This document shows, in pieces, positions 10,790-23,717 of a DNA stretch of 64,000 nt. Position numbers and translations under genes: made by a program. This stretch comes from Pestalotiopsis fici W106-1 (taxonomy: Eukaryota > Ascomycota > Sordariomycetes > Amphisphaeriales > Sporocadaceae), in NCBI RefSeq assembly GCF_000516985.1, contig NW_006917098.1, positions 992,001 to 1,056,000 of the forward strand, in the 5' to 3' direction. Below the pieces are notes generated by a model. It did no database searches. It worked only from the letters and a program-made list of their open reading frames with translations, and had not been told where the DNA came from. Numbering within the stretch: position 1 is the first letter of the stretch; every line of letters starts with the position of its first letter.

Positions 10790-11386
10790 GACTCTGCTGG
10801 GAGTTGCAGAACCATTCGATGCATGTAGAGCGGCGTTATGGGCTAGACTGAGGCTGGCAATATTTTGCTTACAGGAACACAGCGTATGATACCCCTAGAC
10901 TATAGAAATTGATACATTTTCGCCTATGATATGTACTCGCAGTACATTTGCTGCACTAATTTGTGTGCGATGTCTTGAATGGCGACTTGTAGCACATAGT
11001 TGTAACGTAGCCTGGGAGATTGAGGAGGCCTCACTTACGATGTTGCCTTTGTCTTAGCTGACGCGCCTTGTGCTTGTAGTGCCGCGTATAACTGTAATCT
11101 CGAGGTCTGTAGTGCTTCTTGACACTAGAGCTTGCTTGCGGCCAAGACCCCTAACACTGCCTATTGACCCCTGCATTTCAGTGCAGCATTCCACTGCACG
11201 GCACCAAACAATCCCGCTATCGCTATCGCTGATCAGCCCTACGCGACGTCATGGGATCATGTTTGGTAGGCAGCTGATCGTTACCTTCAAGTGTCTCTCT
11301 TGGAAAGACAGACCGCTTCTTGACAGACAATAGATATATTCAGGATTGATTGCTTGTTGTCTTGACTTTATGCAACACATGCAACC
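10790..11386. other. Intergenic between two plus-strand genes
   Basis: 3' UTR of the preceding gene and promoter of the RNase T2 gene. No conserved coding content seen. Confidence 0.5.
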
Positions 11387-12471
11387 ATGGCGCCGACGAC
11401 ATCTCTACGCAACATTTTCACCTACGCTTCCAACTTGCTCTCGCAGGTACCCCTACAGCTCTCCGACTTCCCGAACCCACTCGGCTCCGTACTCGCGCCG
11501 CCCGCTACCGATAACAACGCCGTAAACGACCATCATGCTCCGGCCGCGATAACACCATATATCCCGCTTTCGGGCGCGGGAACCTGTCCCATCGATGTGC
11601 CCATGAGCTGTCACAATCAAACAGCCGGGGACTCTTGCTGCTTCATCTACCCAGGCGGAAGACTCCTGCTGACCCAGTTCTGGGACGAAGAGATTCATGT
11701 TGGCGGTTCGGAAGAAGATTGGACGTTACATGGTCTTTGGTGAGATACTTTTTGACTATGAATCTGCACTCAAGAATCCAGGAACTAGTATTGATTATCT
11801 GGATCTCATTAGGCCCGATCTTTGCGATGGTTCGTATGATCAGTTCTGCGGCATGGCCCCTCGGTTCAATAATATTACCGAGATTTTGAAGCACTACGGA
11901 CAAGAAGAGCTTCTCGAGCACATGAACAGATACTGGGTGGCCAAGTAGTAAGTCGTCTTGAGCAAGGGAGCTCTTTACACATGAATGAGTATTACAAGAG
12001 AGACTGACACTAGGCTGCCTCCCATTCAGCGGCGGGAACGCTCATCTCTGGGCCCATGAATACAACAAGCACGCCACCTGCATCAACACGCTGGCTCCAT
12101 CATGCTACGAGTCCACTTACACTCCCGGTCTCGAGGTGGTTGACTACTTTACCCGCGCATTTGGTCTCTTCAAGATGCTGGACACGTACATGGCCCTGTC
12201 GCAGGCGGGCATTGAGCCCGACGCCCACAAGACGGTCAGCCTGGCCAAGATCCAAAAGACGCTCGAGGAGTTTAGCGGCGGCAAGGTGGTGCTCAAGTGT
12301 TCTGGCCGAAGGCACGATGTTCTCCATGAGGCCTGGTACGTGTACTTTGTCAAGGGCAGTCTGCAAGGAGGCGACTTTGTGCCGGCTCGAGATAGCTTCA
12401 AGGGTGACCAGACGGATTGTGCCGAGCACGTCAGGTATTTGCCCAAGAGGAGTAAGGGCCGTCATCACTGA
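11387..12471 (+). CDS. Ribonuclease T2 family protein (three exons)
   Basis: Exons 11387-11739, 11813-11947 and 12030-12471 (introns 73 and 82 nt, GT-AG) give 309 residues. Both family signatures are present. CAS I is WTLHGLW with His115. CAS II is WAHEYNKHATC, residues 170-180, with His172, Glu173 and His177. The first intron splits the Trp codon of CAS I, and exon 2 opens with PDLCDGSY, the expected next block. RNase T2 enzymes cut single-stranded RNA through 2',3'-cyclic phosphate intermediates and usually act in vacuoles or outside the cell. Two oddities: CAS II has Ala where Gly is usual (HGTC), and the N-terminus is only mildly hydrophobic and not a classical signal peptide, so targeting is uncertain. 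Many cysteines fit an oxidised, secreted or vacuolar fold. Confidence 0.92.
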
Positions 12472-15400
12472 TCTCCTTGACTTGTCGACTATTACCCAGG
12501 CGCTTAGCTGAAGAGCTGCGTCTGGAGAAGAATGGGCAGACTCGGAAGAGCATTTCCGAACAATGAATCTTTGTTTATCAGCGATCATTCTGGATAGATT
12601 GGACTTGGACGCCCCATAGGCCGGTAGCAGATGTGATCAGAAGAACTCATTTTACGATTGAACCATGATTTTAGATTTCATGTTTATGGAACAAAACGTC
12701 AAGCTCGCATGTACTGTAGGATTCTTTACCATCTGAGACTACTAATATAATATACGTGATGAATTCTGTAGTAGTTTCTCACTTAGCAAGCCGACAGTGT
12801 AGAGAACATTATATCCAAAATACACGGACCTGAAGTCAAGGCATATACAATTCCGGCTCTTATCATCTCAGGATGAGCCACAAATAAGAGAGATTAGGGA
12901 GTGACTGCTGAATACACCTCTTATTCCCATGTTCACAAGGCAACATCTTGACACAGTCGATGAGGTTCAGACTATAGGAACTCGATTGGCCGAAGAGATA
13001 AATCTGCCTCTTGTATTCAGACTCAGAACATGGAACTGGGCTCCTCTTGATGGGTAGACTCACGTACCTTTGCTACCGGTAGCACCGAGTCTCGGCACCA
13101 CCATTGGTATCACTACCTGCTACACGAGAATGTGGGACACAAGCAATGAATTTTGGGATATAGAAGACTGTTCTTTGTCTACTAGGTTCAGACGAAGAGC
13201 ATGATGGCACGACATGAATTGATTATCACTGTCATCGTGTCGTGAGTTCTTTGATAGACAAGTACAGCATTGAATGCTATCTGGAAGACACTACTACAGC
13301 TAGAAATGCTTTGCTCACGACGAAAGATCGCGCCACCTTCATTCTATCAACGGGCTTCTTAGTCAGGGCCGTGTAAATCTATCGGCCACCCAGATGGCAA
13401 CGTAACGCAACCTAACCCGCTTGCAAAAGAGCAGAAGCATGTTTCTCCATCTGAGTCGACAAAGTCTTGACGGCAATGTCCCCAACACAATCAAGATTCT
13501 CCCCAGACGGAGCCCAGCGAATTCTAAACCCCCTTTTACCTGCGTCCATGAAGCTTGGGGCGCGGCTTTCGTAGCATTCATTCTTTAGAGAATAAAGCCG
13601 GACTTCACTATCGGCCCTGTTTGTGTTTCTTACGGATAGGTTCCATCTGCAGCAGCCCGTTTTTCTTCTGATCGGAAATGATCAAGACACTACTGCAGGC
13701 GACAAACCCAACAACGACTGTCATTAGGTTCGGTCATGATGATCAGCCCTTTACGAACCATACATGGCATGACAAGGGGGTCTTGGCATCTGATAGCAAA
13801 GATGGCTTTCTTTCACCCCATGGGGAGACGTCTTCGTAAGCCTTGTCATGGCTTGGACCTTATCCAAAGGTTAGAGACCGGGTAGATGATAGGGAGACCT
13901 GGAACACGACAGTTTTGGCAGCATTCACAAATTGCAGCTGACAACTCAATTATCTGGGGGGAAACGCCTTGTAAACGGAGTTGGAGTTCTTAAAAGGCAT
14001 CTCCCGAACGACGACTGTCGGAGCTCTAGGGCGGAGTTGTGATGAGCGTCGGAGTCTTTCTGCGGAATGTAACTCTTCGGGAACCCGTCAATGGACTGCA
14101 GATGTGTAAAGTAGTATTGCGATCTTGTTTTCCTCTTGGGTCCACGGGCTTTTACACTTTTTGACAGGCTTAATCAAAGTAACTATAGATTGGAGAGGGA
14201 GAAGGTTTGGAAGCGATGATACCTCGTCTCGGAAAGCCTCAAAGTGGTGCAAATGAAGGGAAAAAAAGAAACTACTTGCTTAGCGATGTCGCATTATTTT
14301 GGGTTATCCTGCTTATCGGACCGATCCCCAGCGGATGAAGTGATCACGAACAGCTTAGCCTGCGGGGGAGAAGACGCCTTGGAGGGCGCAAAAAGCCTGG
14401 GGTTGACTTGTCTCTCCGCAATCACCTCCATGCGCAAAACGGTTCCTTTTTCATGCGGGATCATGAACGACCATAACGCCTACACTTCACACCAGCAAGC
14501 TTGTTCATATGCCTCGAGATCATGTGTTGGAGAGGAGCATAAAGCGGCGCATGAATGTGCTCGGTGATATGCCATTATTACCAAGACGTGGATTCTCATC
14601 AGGTACGGTTTCAGCATGGCTGGATTTGATCATTGCATCCATCGACTGACAGGTCCGACACCAAGAACGTCCAATTTGGAGCATATAGATTGAAGTGCGC
14701 AACACGTGCTAGTGCTTTCATGTCATAGGTTTGTACATGGCCTCATTTCCGTTGGAATAACCTTCTGTCAAAGTACCACCTTAACTCTAATCCCAAAAGG
14801 GACGCTGGCAGGCCAACGCTTCATATTGGCCCCTGATTAGGTATTCCAGAACAGCATGTACTTTCATAGGTTGTATGGTTGATGATTAGCAGTAGTAGTA
14901 ATTCGAGGTCGGCACCGAGACCAGCAGCATCCCCCTCAAGCATCTCGCTCAAAAGGATGACCTAAGACTGATGAGACCATCAGAAACAAGCTGAAAGGGG
15001 AAACAAAAGGCGACCGGCGCGCAAACGTGCTTCAGAGTCTCGAGACCGAGTCCTTTCTAAAGAATACGTAGCGGGCTGACGGGCAATCCGAACGTTAGGC
15101 TGTTGGCGGCCAAAGAACGTGTTACTATTCGAGGGCTAATAATAAGGGAGGGAGGTACGTGCAGTCTTTTTTTCTTTTTAGTACTGCGTGCTGGCGATCG
15201 ATCTAACAAACGGGCTACCGGCTGGCTCGTGGTGTCGCTGATCATCGAGGCCCTTAACTGGCACTGCTAAGGCCCTAAACTTTGCAACCACTACAAAGTG
15301 TTAGCCGACCGACCCTGCTCTTTACCTCTTTTGCCAACTCGTGCCGAAGCTTTCGTGCCTAGGTTAGCTGTTTGTCGCGCCCCCTTGGTCCAAGTTGCCA

Positions 15401-18400
15401 AGCTATACTACACCTTGAAGAAAGTTTCAAAGCTTTATCATCGAAGGAAAAGCTGGACCTGCTGCGCCTAGGAGTAAAAGATCATAGCACCTGCGCCTAT
15501 TCAAGGACTGTCGCGTATAATTTACTTCAAGCCTGCAGGTAATAAGGGTGTCCGGCACGACACCAACTTGTCGCATTCTAGAAATGCGAAATAATGACGG
15601 TAGATTATTGCTTGGCTATTCCTTCCCGTCTTTCGCCTGGTGATGAATCGATCTGTAGGTGAGAGGCACAGAGCATGGTCACTGACTGAGAGTGGTGATT
15701 CGACAAGGGGGTTCAGCGCATCCCGTCCGCATCCTGCCGCTACCACTGCTAATAATGCCGCTCCTTGAGTCTGTATGCAACTATTGGTTGTCCGCATATG
15801 CGGCAAAGACTGTGAGAAAAATTGCAGCGAAATTTTTTTTATTCGTTGACCAGTAGCATGCTAAACCTTGGCAGCTAGGCTCATCTAGGTATGGTCGTGG
15901 ATGCAATGGAAGACACGAAGAAACCAAGAAAAGCAACGTAGTCGTCCTTTTTTTCCCCCCAAGACATTGGTGATCATCAGGAGACAAAGGCTGCAGATGG
16001 CCGACCGACACACGTCGAAACGTCAGAGAAGAAAAAAGAAAAGACAAAAAGCTGCAAGCAATATGAACCAAAAGACCCCACTCGACGCATCTTCGGCAAT
16101 CAACATTTTGAAGGCGGACGGCAGCCTCAGCGAAGCGATTGAGGGGGCCACCCCAGTGGCTGAATCGGTAATGGAGGATTGGGGGGAGAGAAAAGGCATG
16201 GATGGACTAAAATCCTCAGCCAAAACCCCGTATCCATCCAAGGAGATGCCATTTTTAGCGGGTCAATCAATCCATTGACTTTTTTAGCAAGAGAGCAAGT
16301 GGCAATCGTATTCATCAGCTCAGGCTTTCGATCGATCGCTTTCTCCATGTGTCTGGGAATATGGATATATGTGAGACTGTATCTCATTTTCTGCGATGAG
16401 ATGCGCTATCATACTGCTTGCTACACAATAGATCTAAATTGCCGGACATCTTTACCGCCAGGAAGAGCCGGCAAATTTCCTCAATTGTCGATCAAATTCT
16501 TACCATCGGGGACCTCCCGAACACCAAGTCGTCTCGTTCCAGCGCCCCGGGAACGCTAAGAGGGATAAAAAAAAAAGATCACAAATTGTTGGTGCGCCTG
16601 CGGTCACGTCTCGAGGACAGCAAGGGGCATCAGTTTCGCGCCATCACGGGCCCAGCGGCCAGCCTAATAATTCCAGGTGCTACCTACACATGACTCTGCT
16701 AAAATGGGTGCTTCTACGTGGCCATCAGAAACAGACATGCCTTTATTCATGCCGAGTGGCCGTGAACTTTTATGAGATATTATTAAAGGGCATGATCGTC
16801 GTTGGAATTTCCATTTATTGACTTTCAGATATGAAGGCATTGCTCGCCTATTCGCGTACTGGATTCAAGACAATATGGACTGACTCAGCAAGGAGCTGCA
16901 CTCTCGCGTACCAATCAAACTGTCAAGCGGCCCTAGTATCGCCAGCAACTTCAATATCAACATCATCATTGCGTTCAGCGCCTATTTACACAGATGCTCT
17001 TTCTTGGTTACTCAGCCTCTCTTGGAGCCGGGTAGGTCAGCTGTCTGACAAGCGGAAAGGTTCCTGATTTTTCGCCTATTACAACCGCTTTCGAGGGTGC
17101 TGAGATTCATCCAGTCGCACGATGCCTGTTGTTTGCTTCAGCACAGACTTGACTCGAGCCCGCAATGGATCGTCACATTCCCGTTCTATTTGCGATCGAC
17201 CGTACTTACTTGTCTCGACAGCCAAGAAAATCAACCCAAAAAAAAAAACATGAGGCTTGCATTGTCTCTGCTCATTAGTACATATTTTGTCCACGACACG
17301 CAGACATAGGTGGGCGTGCGCATGCCTACTGAGGAAACGATTTTGGCACTCATCATTCCCCAATAGCTATGGAATCCCCGTTCAGGACCGTCCTCGTCTT
17401 CAGATTGTGCGCCGATCTCATACTGGGACTACGTATTGTCGGTCGTATCTTGCGGTAAGTGGGAGCAAGTGCTCCCGTTAGCCATATGGCTAGGAACCAT
17501 TTGCTCAATAGCCCGCATCAGAGGAATTAACAATATCATCTCAACAGCCAAGAATGGACATATTCATGGTTCTAACATCTGACAGTAGACAAATGCCTAT
17601 CTGCATGTAGGTCTAGTACAGGTAGGATGCAGCGCAGTGTAACGCATAGAAATATAATTCCATCTCGCATCGGACAAGCTGATGCTGCTGCTGATCCCCT
17701 GGGTAGTAGGTGCATGCAGGTAAATCAATGTACGTAGGTACCTACTCTGTCAATTGGGTACCTAAAGTAGCCTGTCTGTCTGACTGGCTGGCTTTGCCAT
17801 GTTAGGGAATAAGTCCATAGGCCAATCACAACCATAACGCTCCGCCGTCGAGCTGCTTTTGTTGCTCAGGTTGCATGCCCAGGACAGGACAAGACCAAGA
17901 AATCAAATGTAAACCCGTGCCGTGGCTCCGTTACTTGGAAGCTTGCGTCAGTAGGACAGTAGGGCTTGGGGTTTCGTCGACACTGAGGTATGCATCGCCA
18001 GCGTCTGAATGACCTCAATGTCCATGTGCATAGCTGAAAGAGGGAGGGAGAGAAAAAGCCTCTCGAGGCGGCACTGTCCTTTTCGTCCCCCTCGTACAAC
18101 AATCGATGCCTTACAATGAAATAGTATTGGGGTGTTTCAAAGTAGTGGTGTACGCTACAAAGTCGAAAAGTAAGGTACATGCATACATGCACTCCTCTCT
18201 CTCCTCACAATTGACACTGGACAAGTTCACAGCGCGCTGCCCAAAGCCCCCCCAGCTCCCGGGTCCGGCCTCCCTTACGGTGGTCAGATTACCCGATCTG
18301 GAAGTCTAACGCCGGCCTCGACCTTGTTTCTCCCACTGTAATGCGGAAACTTGTACTAACAGGAATCTTGCGAGTGGGCGGTTCCTTGGCTCTAGTCTGC

Positions 18401-18480
18401 TATTATTCATGGTCTCTCCACTCAATTTGAGCACCAAGGCAACGGATACCTTGGGTACATTTACGCTCGCGCGCTAAGCC
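12472..18480. other. Large gene-free interval
   Basis: About 6 kb in which every open frame is short, overlaps others on both strands and shows no family motif or plausible exon chain. Short homopolymer runs and a palindrome around taggtaccta (17734-17743) are the only local structure seen. It may hold the distal promoter or long leader of the regulator gene at 19360, a non-coding transcript, or decayed sequence. I cannot choose between these. Confidence 0.5.
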
Positions 18481-19359
18481 CACACTCTGGCTATTGCCCC
18501 ATCACGCCCCCCCTCAGCCCCCATTTTGCCATCCTCAGCCTGGCCGTCGCCCCAAAGTCTTCTCATCCGTCTGCCTCCCCCCGCGTGTGTCTATCCGGGT
18601 TCTCCCAGTTTTCTTGTTCGGTGTGCTGCTCACCCAACCAGGTACCTACCGTTTAACCTACGCTGACTGGCTGGGCCCCCTTCGTTTGGGTGTGTGTCTC
18701 TTTGCGCCGTGGGTGTTTGTTCATGATATGGATCCTTCCTCTTCTCTCTCTTCCTTCACACATGCTCCCGCATGGTCCGTGAACTCGACTCTTCCCAGCT
18801 CATTTCTCTCTTCTGTCCGCCTGTGTCCACCCTCCTTCACCCCATCTGGTCTCGTCTCTGTCTTTCTTCAAAGGAAACCGGTAACCTTCAACCTGTCATC
18901 GTGAAGAGCCCCTGCGACGGTCTTTCTCTTGCTTCAGTTGGCTGGCAGCAACATCTGCGATTGCATCTTCGGTTGCAAAGCAGACAGGAACAGGAAAATC
19001 TGCCTTCCAACCAGGCCCCCGGACCGTCAGAATCCCCCGCGTTTCCCAATGAAAGGTATTCCTCCGCCTAGACAACAGCGACGGGCCGATTAAACGACAC
19101 TCGACAGCAGCCATTTCATTGCACCTCCAGTCTCTCCGCAAATTGGACCGTGGAGTAAAGACGTCGGTGCTCTATTCCACAAAAACTCTATTGTATATCC
19201 TACCACCAGCCTATCTGTAGGATCACTCCATCACAACTTCCTCGCCGCTATAGTCGACGACGACGCATCGTCGAAACTTATATCTGTGCTTTTTCTTCTT
19301 CGTCTTTTCTTATTCTCTCCCTCAACTCGCACTGGTCTCTCCACACGCAAGACGACATC
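18481..19359 (+). promoter_or_regulatory. Pyrimidine-rich upstream/leader region of the AmyR-like regulator
   Basis: Nearly 900 bp before the regulator ATG are strongly enriched in C and T on the plus strand, especially 18490-18900 and 19280-19350. There is no good TATA element. Several upstream ATGs occur, including one opening a 136-codon frame at 18494 without recognisable protein content. CT-rich tracts near transcription starts and long leaders with upstream frames are common for fungal regulator genes. The transcription start itself cannot be placed. Confidence 0.4.
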
Positions 19360-21579
19360 ATGTCTTCGGCCGTGAAGAGGGCCTGCGACGCCTGTCATCG
19401 CCGAAAAGTCAAGTGCGATGGCTGCAATCCTTGCCGCAACTGCGGCTCAGCTAGCTTGGGATGCACATACAATGCCATTCCACAAAAGAAGGGTCCCAAG
19501 GGATCCAGAGCCAAGGTCATCAGCGAGCTTCGCGAAACACAACGAGCCACCAGCCTGGCGGCAAAAGTTCAGAGCCGTCTGAACAACGTCCCCCCTCCGC
19601 CGGGCCCTCCTTCGCTCCAAGCGAATCCCGGCATCTTGGCCCCCGAGCTCGTCAAGGAGAGCATCGACTTCTTCTTCACACACATGTACACCATCATGCC
19701 GATATTGAGCCGCCAGAGACTGGAGCAGCAGGCCATGTATATGGAGCAGGACCTAACCACCTACTGCATGATTGCATCTCTTAGTGCTTTCATGCTTCTG
19801 CAGCCGGGATTCCACGTTCCTAGCAACGACCCGCTATTTGAAATTCCTGGAGCCAACATTGCATCGAGCCAGCTCTTGATGGAAGAAGCAATGCGAGTGC
19901 GCAAGGGCCTCGACTATATCGGTTCCGCCAACCTTAATAGTCTTTGCACGAGCTACTTTCTGTTCTGCTCCTACTACGCCCTGGAGCAGCACGACCAAGC
20001 CTGGTTCCATTTGCGCGAGGCTACCACGATTGCCCACATGATGGGGCTGACAACTGAGGAGCAGTATCTGCGATATGAACCAGTCGAGTCATCAAGATAT
20101 CGCCGTCTCTATTGGCAGTTGTTTATCTCGGAACGGTAGGCTTGCTTGGTCGATTTTACCATTTGATTAGAAACTGACAGATATTCCAGTTCATACACTT
20201 TGAAGTATGGCCGACCCATGTCTCTCCCGTTGATCAACAAAACCAGGACTGCCGATGACCCAAGCGATCCTCTGGCCCACCAATTGAACAACCATATTCT
20301 TCTCATCAACATCTTCGAGTACTTTGATGACACGTTCATGATGCTTTGGAACAAGACCCGCAAGGAGGTGACGCCCCAACACCTAGCCTTCCTGCAAAAG
20401 CGACTCTCTGAAATTCAGTTGCCGTATGGTATGGACGACCTCAACGCAAATCAGTCATGGTTGAAGACGGTGGCTTGGCACCTCAGCCAGCAGCCTGGCA
20501 TGTCGCCCGGCAGCGATGACATGACTTATGCGTTCCCTCCGGGAATGTCGGGAGACCTGACGACAATCGCATCACAACTGTCTCCCCAGAGCACAGATCT
20601 CTTGGGCGGCGTGCCCATGGCTGCCAAGCTGCTAGACCTCACCTGCAACATGGCAGATGTACTGAGCATGATGCCGAATTCAGGTGATCCTTTCAGTGTT
20701 TACTCACCCCAGCAGCAGCTCAACTCGCTCCTGCACATGGTATCAGTTGTGCGCGGTGGCGAGTATTCACTACTGCCGCTCCTCCTTCTCAAGGTTCATG
20801 AGACTTTACCGCGCCTCGCCAACCCAATTCTTCAGCGTGTCCCTGACAACATCAACCCCTTGAACAACTTTGACATGTTTGACGGATTCGGCACTGCCGG
20901 CATGGCCCAACCTCCAGTATTGACTGATTTCAAGACTGAGCAACAATATAAGCCGGAATCGTTTGCTCCCGCACCAGTTCCTCGGGCTGACGAGATGGTC
21001 AATGATGCTGCAAGTTCAAACGGGGCAATCACCAACCCCGACATAAGCACCCCATTCACAATGGCGGCCAGCTCACCCACAATCATGTCGCCGGGCAATG
21101 TCGAATTCCCACAACACATGACTGATTACAATTCGATCCCTGACATGATGGGTACCATGGGAGCAAATCAGCAGCAACAGCTGTCGCATCAGCAACAGCA
21201 ACAACATCAAAATTTTCAGCAACAGCAAGGACTGCAGCAGCAAGCATTTCCCCACCATGCCATGCACGGTCAAATGCAGAACTCGATGCACACTCAGCTT
21301 GGGCAACAAATGGGCCAGCAAGGCATGACCGGGATCAACCAGCAGCAGGGCACCGGTCACGGGCAAGGCTTTAACATGAACGGCGGAATGGCGCAGAATC
21401 TCATGAGCAACATCCTGCATCGTACATCACCGCCGAGAGCAAACAGCTTCAATGCCATGCACCAACAAGCGCAACAACAGCAACCGGCGCCTCAATACGG
21501 ACTACAGCGGACAACATCGGACCATGTTTCCATGAACAACCTGGGTATGAACTCGATGGGTACTGGTATGGACTTTTGA
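19360..21579 (+). CDS. Zn2Cys6 transcription factor, AmyR / COL-26 / BglR-like
   Basis: Exons 19360-20135 and 20190-21579 (54-nt intron, gtaggc...ttccag) give 721 residues. The N-terminal binuclear zinc cluster has Cys at 9, 12, 19, 25, 28 and 35. It is followed by the basic segment NAIPQKKGPKGSRAKV, which I associate with the AmyR group (COL-26 in Neurospora, BglR in Trichoderma). These are regulators of starch/maltose use and glucose sensing. The middle region from about 95 to 310 matches the fungal-specific transcription-factor domain, with a segment around MEEAMRVRKGLDY. Residues about 585-610 are glutamine-rich, and a Met/Gln/Asn-rich tail follows, likely an activation region. It should act in the nucleus on promoter CGG-type elements. 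No amylolytic genes are next to it. Zn2Cys6 identity is certain; the AmyR-type subgroup is likely from remembered motifs, not from an alignment. Confidence 0.88.
21166..21243 (+). repeat. CAG/CAA repeat encoding the polyglutamine region
   Basis: Mixed CAG and CAA codons encode a stretch about 26 residues long with 19 or so Gln, interrupted by His, Ser, Asn, Phe, Leu and Gly. The mixed codons should make it less prone to slippage than a pure repeat. Confidence 0.85.
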
Positions 21580-23717
21580 CTTTCGGATAGTCAGTAATGT
21601 CTAGTCCACACCCTTCGCAGTGTCTTTGGCCCTTGTTTGGAAACGCCATCAGTTTTCGTTCTTGTCAGCTCGGTTTTTATTCGTGGTATATTATTTACAC
21701 ATCAGACGGGAAGCTTATCGGCTCCCAGTTCTGCGTTACGCATAGCGAAGGCGATTTTGCATCCGCATCGACAGCGGCAACTGATGATCAAAAGGAAGAG
21801 AGAGAAAAAAGATCAACCCTTCAAAAAATATGGAAAAGATTTACGTTGCCCGTGTCAAGATACCATCTTGCAGGATTGGGTTTGAGTGGATTAACGCTAG
21901 GGAGGTTATTGTGGAAACTATATTTCCGGTTTGATTTCCTTTGTCAATGGCGTTGGGCGTGGGTATTGCTTATAATACGGAGGTACGGTGTTGCAGCTGC
22001 CATCGCTGCCTTTTGGTTGTACCTCGTATTGGATATCCCTTGCGAAGATGTAAGAAACATGAGTCGGTGGCGTTTAGGAGACGGAAGAAATCTGGATTAG
22101 TGGAATAGCAACACTAGACACACCTTGTAGTTTGAATAATTGAATTCTCAGATTTGACTAGGCACGTTACTGTTTCTCTGCAAGGTTCTTATAGTTGTGT
22201 CGTGATATGTTCCGAAGCAATTGAATCGTGTTATCATCATGGCACATACAATGTCCAACCACTTGACAATTGCAAAGTTCATGTCTTCCATGACTTGTTT
22301 TTGAAGTCTGGGGAGGAAGGCAACCCCCATGACGCACGTCAGGTACAAAGAGATTCAAAGTGGTATGGAAAGATCAATTATGCCTTCAGCGTAGGTAGTG
22401 TCCTGTTGCAATGGGTAGACCAAAGGACACTTGTACAACTCTGTGTAAATAAGCTTGAACAAGTACTCTCCTACTCGGGCCATTTCGTTGGGTTTTATCT
22501 CACGTCCGATGAATATCTACAAGTGGTGATGCTACCTGGCAGTATAAAGAGAAGCGAGTCAAATAGCCCATGTTTATCAAGTGATGGTCCAGAAGCCTTT
22601 ATCCAGAGCTCCACAGGTGCTGCACGAAATGACAACTTATGCAAATGATTCGAGATGACGCGGTTCGTGTAATGATTTCACAAGACGAACTATATGCCTC
22701 TGGTTTTTGATATCCCCTTATTGTGTTGCTTCCGGCTGCCGGGACCCTTTGCAATTTTCGAAATTGCTCAAACTGCCTCAGTTCTTTGTATGCTCACTAG
22801 TATATCATCTCGAGAACCCGACGCTTTGAGTCGAAAGGATCTATTCTAGTGATCTCCAGTCTTTCAAGGGCAGGCATATCTCCAAGACTTTAGGATATCC
22901 GTATCCTCAAGCAGGTCGCAATAATAATTGCAAGGAAGTATTTTCCCAAGTTGAATCCGGAAATCTATTCCTGATCACATTCCTGCTGCTATCGACAACA
23001 AAGATATCAAAGAGCATGCGATCCCGCAACGACTATCGAATATACTCTTTGCATAACATTGTTTATTATCATTCCCTCCCCAAGACCGATTGAGATGTTT
23101 GAAGACATGATAATCTCAACGCTCCTCGATATTTCGTTTTCTCCTTTCTATTTCTTCTTTCCTCTTTCTATTTTTCTGTTGAGCCATGGATGACTGATAT
23201 AAACCTTTTGTCTCAGTATGGAATATTGCGGCCATCTTGAAGGCCAGGGGCAATCAATGTCAATAGCAATAAGAGACATATGATTTGCTTTCAAGTCTAA
23301 AATTAGACGTGGAGCTTGATGTCGCACGTCACTCGATTACCGTTTGCCCTTGTCAGCGGTGACAGAACTGCTTTCGGGTGCAATCGATCGTGCCGGTCCG
23401 CCGTGATCCTTTGTGGTGTACGGCAGCCAACCTCCGGTGCTGCTGTCTCGGCTTTGTTGACTCACTAAAGAAACGCTTGGATTTCTTTGCTCTCTTCTGG
23501 CCTTTGACAAGCCTGTTACTAGCTTTCCCTTATATGAAGTATGCTGCAATGACTCGAGGAAGGAGTTGGTGCTTCTTCACCACCAGGAGCGCTGCAACTG
23601 TTAGTAAGTGGATGAAGAGGAGTATATGGCTTATACTCCATACACGACACATCATCGACTTGAACCAGATTGCCGAAAAACCAAGCATCTCAGACGCCTC
23701 GCAGTCATTATCCAAAT
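21580..23717. other. Intergenic between regulator and WSC gene
   Basis: Likely contains the long 3' UTR of the regulator gene (from 21580) and the promoter of the WSC gene. Frames of 167 codons at 21597 and 164 codons at 22154 exist but have no recognisable domain, and the first starts inside the expected 3' UTR. I do not call them genes. A C/T-rich stretch at about 23137-23180 is present. Confidence 0.45.

Noticed and set aside
15901..16278. 125-codon plus-strand frame rich in Lys/Arg
   Set aside because: Composition follows local A-rich DNA; no motif, no conserved-looking core and no good leader.
18494..18904. 136-codon frame in the leader of the regulator
   Set aside because: Composition is dictated by the C/T-rich DNA (Pro, Ser, Leu, Phe). 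It may matter as an upstream frame but not as a protein-coding gene.
21597..22648. Frames of 167 and 164 codons downstream of the AmyR-like gene
   Set aside because: They begin within the expected 3' UTR, show no domain or splice support, and are better explained as untranslated or intergenic DNA.
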